Origin: Prorocentrum cordatum
Lineage: Eukaryota; Sar; Dinophyceae; Prorocentrales; Prorocentraceae
Direction of reading: 5' to 3'
Assembly (NCBI GenBank): GCA_963575745.1
Contig: CAUYUJ010015725.1
Location: 132,456-174,684 of the forward strand
DNA: 42,229 nucleotides
Every line of letters begins with the position of its first letter. Positions within the stretch are counted from its first letter, which is position 1. The translations under genes and the position numbers were made by a program. Shown piece by piece: positions 36,970 through 42,229 of this stretch. The notes beneath the pieces are model-generated. The model worked only from the letters and a program-made list of their open reading frames with translations. It ran no database searches and was not told where the DNA came from.

Positions 36970-37260
36970 GCCTTTGCTATGCTCTGCTCTGCTATGCTAT
37001 GCTGCGCTGTGCTGTGCTGTGCTGTGCTGCGCTATGGTATGCTATGCTTTGCTGTGCTGGACTATGCTGCGCTATGCTGGGCTATGCTGTGATATGCTAT
37101 GATGCGCTATACTATGCTATGCTGTGCTCTGCTATGCTAAATCTCAGCGAAGCTAAGATGAAGGTTAGCTAAGCTACGCAAAACCTGAGCTACGATGAAG
37201 CTAAGCTAAGCTAAGATGGAATAAAACTAAGCTAAGATGAGATAGTCAACGCTAAGTTAA
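36970..37260 (+). repeat. GCTAT pentamer array, copy 2
   Basis: Same pentamer, same orientation and same decay into AAGCTA/AAGATG units as copy 1. About 100 unique bases separate it from the second CTAGGCAGAGCCTAG. Confidence 0.95.
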
Positions 37261-37358
37261 GGGGGCGTAACTGGGGGAACCGCGGGGCGGATACTGGGGG
37301 AACCGCCTGGGCCGGTTCCCACTGCCCGGCCCTTTGAGCCAAGAGAGCAAGAACCCTT

Positions 37359-37373
37359 CTAGGCAGAGCCTAG
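37359..37373. repeat. CTAGGCAGAGCCTAG palindrome, copy 2
   Basis: Identical 15-base dyad to 34,941-34,955, 2,418 bases away; both are preceded by ACCCT or ACCCTT and followed by a GGTAGGGAA/GCTATGGAA-like sequence. Confidence 0.85.
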
Positions 37374-37383
37374 GTAGGGAACA

Positions 37384-37520
37384 ATGAATCGTCAATCCCC
37401 TCGAAAATATGGGAAAATATTGGAAGTGGGGGGGGGAGACAACAAACTTAGAAAATATTGGAAAACATGTGGGGAATCCTGCGATTTGTGTGTATTTATT
37501 TGTGTGTCCCAGGGCCCATT
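37384..37520 (+). repeat. Dispersed repeat family D, copy 1
   Basis: AATATGGGAAAATATTGGAA, a G-run, GAGACAACAAACTTAG, ATGTGGGGAAT and TTTGTGTGT...TTGTGTGTCCCAGGGCCC. Homologous to 41,219-41,400. Confidence 0.75.
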
Positions 37521-37840
37521 CATTCTAGCAACACCCGAACCATGGAACCTTTCAGTCTCCGAGAGACCAGGACACAAAGAACCCAGGACACAGAGAACCC
37601 AGGACATGGAAAACCACTCCAACGACGCCCTCTCCTGCAAAGTCATACGTTTCAACACACGTGCATGATTCGGGTTCGTGTCCGGGTTCAGGGGGGCTTG
37701 CAGGTTTTTAGTGCCTGTGTCCGGGTTAGTTCTGGAAATTCTGCAGTGCATGGTGCAGTTTACTATGTTGTTCGCGCCGCCGTCTGGAAAAATTAGTTTC
37801 GAGGGATGTTGGAAGTCCGGGTCTAGCGTGTCCGGGTTCA
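37521..37840. other. Unique sequence with short CCGGGTT and ACCCAGGACAC repeats
   Basis: GAACCCAGGACACA units at 37,578-37,610 and GTGTCCGGGTT units at 37,677, 37,719 and 37,828. No gene is supported. Confidence 0.4.
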
Positions 37841-37996
37841 TGGGAGTCTGAGACGGGGGCCAATGCAAATTCAGAGGAGGAAGAAGTGCCCAATACTGCT
37901 ACCCTTCCCTCGTCTTCGCCTCTGTGGGCCTCGTGGGAGGCCCTCGTCGTCACCGCTGGATTCGCTTCGAAATTCTGGTCAGAGCGCACACCATGA
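37841..37996 (+). CDS. Possible C-terminal exon of an unrecognised protein
   Basis: The phase ending in TGA at 37,994-37,996 reads WESETGANANSEEEEVPNTA then TLPSSSPLWASWEALVVTAG and FASKFWSERTP. Acidic then hydrophobic, it is protein-like and unlike the low-complexity frames nearby. The phase has no ATG and I cannot place a confident acceptor, so only the stop is firm. Confidence 0.3.
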   Translation, partial: WESETGANANSEEEEVPNTATLPSSSPLWASWEALVVTAGFASKFWSERTP

Positions 37997-38047
37997 GAGG
38001 TCCGGGGGGCTGCTGTATGGGTACCTTTTGGTTGCCCCAGCAAGCGT

Positions 38048-38197
38048 GGGTCAGCCAGAGCGCGGGCTCTTGCAGAATCCTGCAGAGTCAGGGGTGCACT
38101 GACCCGGGTTCGCTCGCAGGATCCTGCAGGATTTGGCAGGATCTGATATGGATCTTGCAACGTCCGACTAACCCGGGTTTGCATTGACCCAGGTCAG
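38048..38197 (+). repeat. Dispersed repeat family C, copy 2
   Basis: GGGTCAGCCAGAGC, CTGACCCGGGTTCGCTCG, GGATCCTGCAGGAT, then TAACCCGGGTTTGCATTGAC and CCAGGTCAG. The final block matches 34,080-34,108 at about 24 of 29 positions. Confidence 0.7.
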
Positions 38198-38535
38198 TGC
38201 GTCCCCGAATGTCGACTACACGTAAAAGTGGCCTTTCGCCGGAGTGACCTTTAGTGCGGGCCCAGTGGGGCCCCCCGATCGCTGAGTGCGATGCGATAGT
38301 AGCGGCTTGCGCGCCGGGTTTGTGCCCCCCTCGCGTTTCGTCTGAGGCCGCGCACCAAAGGTCATTCTTACCCAGGGTCACCCTTGCCTATAGTCGAGAA
38401 TGCAACCTTTGGGAAAAACGTGTTGTTTGCAACATCGACTTCCTCCGCATCTGACTGGGCCCTGGCACGCACGCCGAGCTCACGCAAGCCCGTGCAACTT
38501 CAGGACACACGCCGGCGTCTCGTTTGCCTCGCCCG
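38198..38535. other. Unique segment with a possible exon
   Basis: A plus phase from about 38,384 reads MPIVENATFGKNVLFATSTS, then SASDWALARTPSSRKPVQLQ and DTRRRLVCLARSS into a poly-Ser CTC run. It looks protein-like, but the simple-repeat extension makes its end unreal. Confidence 0.3.
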
Positions 38536-38800
38536 TTCTTCTTCCTCCTCCTCCTCCTCCTCCTCCTCCTCCTCCTCCTCCTCCTCCTCCTCCTCCTCCT
38601 ACCTACTCCTTCTCCTCCTGTTCCTCCCCGTCGTCCTCCTCCTCCTCCCTACTTGCTCTTACCTCCTGCCTCTCCCTCCCTTCCCCCTTTGCTTCTCCTG
38701 CTGCTGTTGGTCCTCTTTCTCCTCGTCCCTCCTCGTCCTCACTTCCCGTCTTTCTCCCCCCCTTCCTTTTCCTGCTCATCCCTCGGAGGCGTTGTCGTCG
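38536..38800 (+). repeat. CTC microsatellite and pyrimidine-rich tract
   Basis: A pure CTC run at 38,545-38,600 followed by CT-rich sequence to TTTCCCCAG at 38,811, which resembles a branch/pyrimidine tract with an acceptor. Confidence 0.85.
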
Positions 38801-38887
38801 TCTTTCCCCAGTCAGTGCTTGCACTGAAGGGGTCCTCGCGGAAGTTGAAGGATTTGGCGAACGTGTCCCGCCGATGTTGGTCGCACG

Positions 38888-38980
38888 CTGGGTTCCCGGG
38901 TTCCCGGTTCCGGGTCCCCGGGTTCCCGGTTCCGGGCTCCGGGCCGATCTTGGAGGGCGGCGAAGTTCCCGGGTTCCTGG
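38888..38980 (+). repeat. GGGTTCCC minisatellite
   Basis: GGGTTCCCGG and GGTTCCGGG units, nine or so, with local dyad symmetry. Confidence 0.8.
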
Positions 38981-38997
38981 GTTTCTGGCCGATCTTC

Positions 38998-39235
38998 TTA
39001 TCGATCGGTCTCACCATCGATCTCGTTACCCATTTCTCTATCGATCTCACCATCGATCTCACAATCGATCTCATTATCGATCTCGCAAGCGATCTCACTA
39101 GAGATCGCATGAACGATCTCGCGATCGATCTCATTATCGACCTTATTGAATCGACTTCACTCGCGGTCTCACGATCGATCTTACAATCGTCCTCGATCTC
39201 ACAATCGACCTCAAGATCCATAGTATCGATTTTCA
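38998..39235 (+). repeat. 12-bp ATCGATCTCACC minisatellite
   Basis: About 18 units of ATCGATCTCACC/ACA with variants. Twelve is a multiple of three, so it encodes a regular tetrapeptide (IDLT or RSHH) in two plus phases, and the ATCGAT dyad recurs in most units. Confidence 0.9.
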
Positions 39236-39269
39236 AATCATCCACTTATTGGTTTTTATCAAGTGTAAG

Positions 39270-39540
39270 TTTCTTCCTCCTCCTTCGCCTCCTCCTCCTC
39301 ATTTTTACTTGAACCCTACGTATCCCGCCTGCTCTTCCTCCCTCCCTCCTCCCTCCCCTTCTTCTCTTTCCTCTCCTCCTCCACTCTGCTTCGCCCTCGT
39401 CTTCCCGCCGCCCTCATCCCCCGCTACTCCACCTTCCTCCACCCCGTCGTCCTCCTGCCCCCTTCTCGCCCTCCCCATCCCCCTTTCCCACGCTCCCCCT
39501 TCCTGCCCGGACCTCCCCCGCTGCCAACTTGTCGTGCGCC
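39270..39540 (+). repeat. Long pyrimidine-rich tract
   Basis: About 270 bases of CCT/TCC-rich sequence leading up to the possible gene start at 39,564. Confidence 0.7.
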
Positions 39541-39563
39541 CGCCCGCATGAGGCTTCTCCGCG

Positions 39564-39932
39564 ATGCCGGGTGCCAAGCGTGGGGTGGAGCCCACCGTGG
39601 AGGAGGAGGCCGGCTGCTCGGAGTCGAAGCTGCGCAGGCTGCTGAGCTCCAGCAGCGAGGACGGCTTCGGGGCCTACCCCGGACACGTCCGCGTCGCAGC
39701 AGAAGCCACGACGGGAGGTTTTTCATGCCGTTTTCGGCCTCCCGGGGCCCTCGCTGGGCCCCGGGGCGGTCAAGCAACGCTTCAGGACGAGAAGCCGGTC
39801 CTGTGGCAAGGGTCGGGGTGTCCCAGGACCGCGTTTGGAACAGGGCAGGCCGTCGCACGCGTCTGGGACGGCGGCCCCCTGCGCGCCCCCCACGCCCTGA
39901 TCTTACCAGCCTCGAACTTGCCCTATCCCTAA
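39564..39932 (+). CDS. Possible first exon of a nuclear-type Ser-rich protein
   Basis: The ATG at 39,564 opens 122 codons to TAA at 39,930-39,932. The first 45 residues (MPGAKRGVEPTVEEEAGCSE, then SKLRRLLSSSSEDGFGAYPG) are strongly protein-like: a basic KR near the N-terminus, an acidic run, and a serine cluster followed by ED typical of casein kinase 2 sites. After about residue 50 the composition becomes Gly/Pro/Arg-rich and less convincing, so an intron donor may lie near 39,700. Family is not recognised. A different ATG at 39,548 is out of phase. Confidence 0.4.
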   Translation: MPGAKRGVEPTVEEEAGCSESKLRRLLSSSSEDGFGAYPGHVRVAAEATTGGFSCRFRPPGALAGPRGGQATLQDEKPVLWQGSGCPRTAFGTGQAVARVWDGGPLRAPHALILPASNLPYP

Positions 39933-40008
39933 GATTGGCACGCCAAAAAGCGAAGACAATCTCAGGGATGCGCCGTCAAAAAAGAAGGGAATCCCTAAGA
40001 TTGGCATC
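39924..40008 (+). repeat. Pair of short direct repeats (ATCCCTAAGATTGGCA)
   Basis: The 16-base motif occurs at 39,925-39,940 and 39,991-40,006, 66 bases apart. Confidence 0.7.
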
Positions 40009-40948
40009 GTGATGAGGAGATGCCCAGCTTCGGGACAGGGATGTGTTCCAGGCTGGTAATGATCTTGACCCTAGGAAGACTGGGGCGAGGGGGAGGGGGG
40101 AGGCCCCGAGATGCATCCACGATGCTGCCAGATGCCCTCCCGTTCCAAGTCCCCTCAGAGGTCCCCAGGAGCTGCCTGCCTGGCGCACTCTCCCCAGGAG
40201 CCCCCGCGAGTTCGCACCGGAGGGCCGGGACCCCATGGGGCTGCCATTCCTGCGGCGGCCTCGTGTTGAAGAAAGGAGCCGCATCTCATCTTTCGAGCGA
40301 GTTGTGTGGGATGCGAAACAAAAAGGTACCAGTTCCACGAGCTGTCCTGAGGGGTTCCAGGTTTGAGAAGGGGCCCCTGCATCTATGTACCAGGACCACC
40401 ACGCAGGTGCGAAGTGAGTCGCGCTTCGCGGTCTGGGCGATGTCAGAGCGAGGCGCGAAGCGAGAGGGGCGGCGCGAGAGCGCGATGACAACCGCGCTCC
40501 GCGGAGCGCGGAGCGCGAAGATAGTTGCCCCAGATGCACTCGTGTAGCCGATCCCCATCCCCAGCGGCGCGGCCTGGGCCCCACTGGCCGATTCACCCCC
40601 CCCAGATGGGGATACAGGCCGTTCCCCTCGGGGTTTCGAGGGGTGCATCCCCAACTGGGGTGGTAATTTGGTGGGGGTCTCGAAGGGGATGGGAGCCGGC
40701 TAAGAGAGCTCCGCTCGGAAGTCGAGCTGCTCTGCATCCTGGCAGCGCCTCGTGAGGAGTGCGAGAGGAAGCTGCCTGCAGAGGCCCCAGGGCAGACCGA
40801 GCGGCGCCCCAAACGGTCCCAGGAGGGGAGCACGAGCCGAGACTCCGAGCCTTCCGCTCCAAGAGGCGCCCAGGAGGCCCCGGGAGGCCCCCGAGAGGCT
40901 CCAATCGGAAATGGGGGTCGGTTCAACGATACCGATATGGCCATGTGC
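40009..40948. other. About 0.9 kb without a supported gene
   Basis: GC-rich sequence with dyads such as GCGCTCCGCGGAGCGC (40,494-40,509). A 345-codon minus-strand frame (41,013-39,976) overlaps it and the family E repeat, but its Ser/Arg/Trp-rich composition and repeat overlap argue against a gene. Confidence 0.4.
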
Positions 40949-41122
40949 TTGGCATCGCTCGGACCTGTGCACTTTTCCTTCGGCGAGGACCATCGAGGAG
41001 CATCCTTGATCATTCGGCGAAAAACCCACGCACGAAACCGAACAAAGACACAGGGAATGGACGTCCGAGCGATGGCCAGTGTGAGCCTCGAGGAGCGGCG
41101 GAGGGCGCGCGGCTGCCTCTGA
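40949..41122 (+). repeat. Dispersed repeat family E, copy 2
   Basis: TTGGCATCGCTCGGACCTGT, TTCCTTCGGCGAGGACC, TCGAGGAGCA, TTGATCATTCGGCGA, then GACGTCCGAGCGATGGCCAG. Partner of 34,388-34,555. Confidence 0.75.
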
Positions 41123-41218
41123 AGGAGGAGTCGCTCTCGACCCGTGCAGCCGTGGCGTGCGTCTGGGTTTCAGTTGTTTCTTTTGTCCGAGGAGGGCAGC
41201 AAAAGCACAGAGCACAGT

Positions 41219-41400
41219 GCATCGTCGACTCCCAGGAAAGTCTGGGAAACGATGGGCAGTGGGTGGGAAGGCAAAGACCCAGAAAGTATGGGAAAAAATG
41301 GGAAGGGGGGGGGAAGACAAAGACCCAGAGCAGATGGGAAGACATGGGGAATGTGGGCATTCGTGTGTCTTTGCTTGTGTGTCCCTGGGCCCCTTTGGTT
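41219..41400 (+). repeat. Dispersed repeat family D, copy 2
   Basis: Same blocks as 37,384-37,520 with an internal tandem duplication (two AAAGACCCAGA blocks and three GGGAAA/TGGGAAG blocks). It follows family E by about 100 bases. Confidence 0.75.
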
Positions 41401-41441
41401 GCGTGTGCCTCGGTTTCTGCTTTTTGTGTTGCCTTTGCCCA

Positions 41442-41521
41442 GCGGTCGTTGAAAGTGGGTAGGTCTGGACTCGGGGATCCCAGTCTACTTCAGGCGCCTC
41501 TCCACCTCAATTCTCGAGCGG
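41442..41521 (+). repeat. 75-80 bp direct repeat, copy 1
   Basis: GCGGTCGTTGAAAGTGGGTA, GGACTCGGGGATCCCAGT, CTACTTCAGGCGCC, ATTCTCGAGCGG. Partner at 41,712-41,789. Confidence 0.65.
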
Positions 41522-41711
41522 TTTCCCACCTTTCCCTCCTGGCCAGGGGGCGGGCGGAAATCCAGGCTGCGTTCGCCGCACTCCTACCTTTTCCACGGCC
41601 GGCGAAGGGAGGCTTTGGGACGGGCGTGCGATCCGTCCCCGAGGCGAGAGCGCATGGCGCCGAGGCGAGGGGTCAGCTTTGAAAACGATCCCCCCCATCA
41701 TCCTTGTACAC

Positions 41712-41789
41712 GCCGGTCGTTGAAAGTAGGCATTTTTGGATTCCCAGATCCCAATATACTTCACGCGCTTTCCTACTTCAAGAATCGGC
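41712..41789 (+). repeat. 75-80 bp direct repeat, copy 2
   Basis: GCCGGTCGTTGAAAGTAGGC, GGATTCCCAGATCCCAAT, ATACTTCACGCGC, TCCTACTTCAAGAATCGG. The ends are near-inverted (TTGAAAGTAGG against CCTACTTCAA), so the unit may be a small hairpin element. A further CCTACTTCA fragment lies at 41,850. Confidence 0.65.
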
Positions 41790-41860
41790 ACGCTTTTGCT
41801 GTGTGTTGATGTTCTCTGGGGGGGCCTGAACCCAATCTATTATATCCGCCTTCCTACTTC

Positions 41861-42133
41861 ATGTTTCTACCTACTTCTTCCGACCGACGTGTACGTGTCG
41901 CACATTTTCAAGACGAGTGCGCACCACCGCTGGGGCGACAGCTCCGCTCTGAAGACGACCTGCATCCCTCCATCCTTAGACGTGCTGCAGGCTGGTTGTG
42001 TGAATTGCGTGGCGCCCACATAAGGGCCACAGGTCAGATCGGCAAGGGTGTCCCGAAGGACGACCTTGACCCCCAAACAGCATTTGCAAGATTAGACCCA
42101 TCTTTTTCTGCGCAATCGGAAAGGTGGTCCTGA
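41861..42133 (+). CDS. Possible terminal exon of an unrecognised protein
   Basis: The phase ending in TGA at 42,131-42,133 is open for 90 codons. From about 41,913 it reads DECAPPLGRQLRSEDDLHPS then ILRRAAGWLCELRGAHIRAT, GQIGKGVPKDDLDPQTAFAR and LDPSFSAQSERWS, with balanced protein-like composition. ATTTTCAAG (41,904-41,912) or GTGCTGCAG (41,982-41,990) could be an acceptor. The ATG at 41,861 lies in the repeat-derived part, so I doubt it as the start. Confidence 0.3.
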   Translation: MFLPTSSDRRVRVAHFQDECAPPLGRQLRSEDDLHPSILRRAAGWLCELRGAHIRATGQIGKGVPKDDLDPQTAFARLDPSFSAQSERWS

Positions 42134-42142
42134 AGTAGATCG

Positions 42143-42229
42143 GAGGAGGGGGAGGATGAGGAGGATGCAGAACAGCTAGAGGAGGAGGAGGAGGAGGAGG
42201 AGGCGGAGGAGGAGGAGGAGGAGAAGGCG
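42143..42229 (+). repeat. GGA microsatellite at the window edge
   Basis: GGAGGA purine run continuing past the end of the window. Confidence 0.9.

Noticed and set aside
39976-41013. 345-codon minus-strand frame
   Set aside because: Overlaps a dispersed repeat, Ser/Arg/Trp-rich composition, no domain; long frames arise easily in GC-rich DNA.
1-42229. tRNA, rRNA and spliceosomal RNA genes, telomeric TTTAGGG repeats
   Set aside because: Looked for by eye on both strands; nothing recognisable was found, though short RNA genes could be missed without a covariance search.

Overview
The window looks like nuclear DNA of a dinoflagellate. It is GC-rich, gene-poor and dominated by arrays of unrelated minisatellites. 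Two stretches closely resemble the 22-nt dinoflagellate spliced leader (5,284-5,303 plus strand; 36,793-36,814 minus strand). The second lies 33 nt upstream of the ATG of a long intronless gene, as expected for a gene copied back from trans-spliced mRNA. The genus cannot be fixed from the sequence. A run of exactly 100 N at 14,630-14,729 marks a scaffold join.

Genes. Only a small part of the 42 kb is convincingly coding. (1) 46-2,192 (+): a membrane-anchored class I SAM methyltransferase gene whose catalytic domain is duplicated in tandem (about 99% identical copies, joined in frame). The first copy carries a 4-bp deletion. (2) 16,343-17,930 (+): the C-terminal lobe of a CMGC-like protein kinase followed by a 2-oxoglutarate/Fe(II) dioxygenase-like domain. 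It starts at a splice acceptor, so its 5' exons are upstream or lost, and it contains one frame change. (3) 35,164-36,759 (-): a 531-residue protein of unknown family, the probable retrogene. (4) 39,564-39,932 (+): a possible first exon. A few low-confidence exons are listed separately.

Layout. 2.3-4.9 kb: an 88-bp repeat array, a MITE-like element, a GCGTAGTG minisatellite, a GGGACAGTGG minisatellite and a G-run/C-run hairpin array. 5.0-16.2 kb: six copies of a composite module (about 0.45-0.8 kb) in both orientations, forming two kilobase-scale palindromes. These are separated by arrays of a 32-bp GAGCTC palindrome and of an ATCGAT-centred palindrome. 16.3-17.9 kb: kinase-dioxygenase gene. 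18.4-31.65 kb: about 150 copies of a 52-bp satellite, always in the same orientation, interrupted by a 43-49 bp satellite (20.5-21.5 kb), a GCCTCCTGGG array (25.1-25.4 kb), TA microsatellites and a 77-bp array (27.5-28.9 kb) that is the inverted relative of the array at 2.3 kb. 31.65-42.2 kb: lower repeat density, several dispersed repeat pairs, a fold-back element, the retrogene between two GCTAT arrays, and pyrimidine-rich and ATCGATCTCAC minisatellites.

The most unusual property of the window is that most of its unrelated repeat families are built around a restriction-site-like palindrome (GAGCTC, ATCGAT, GGCGCC, CCGCGG, ACCGGT, GGATCC/CTGCAG, CTAGGCAGAGCCTAG), and that the composite modules repeat this symmetry at kilobase scale. 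The genes show no operon-like relationship; they look like isolated islands.
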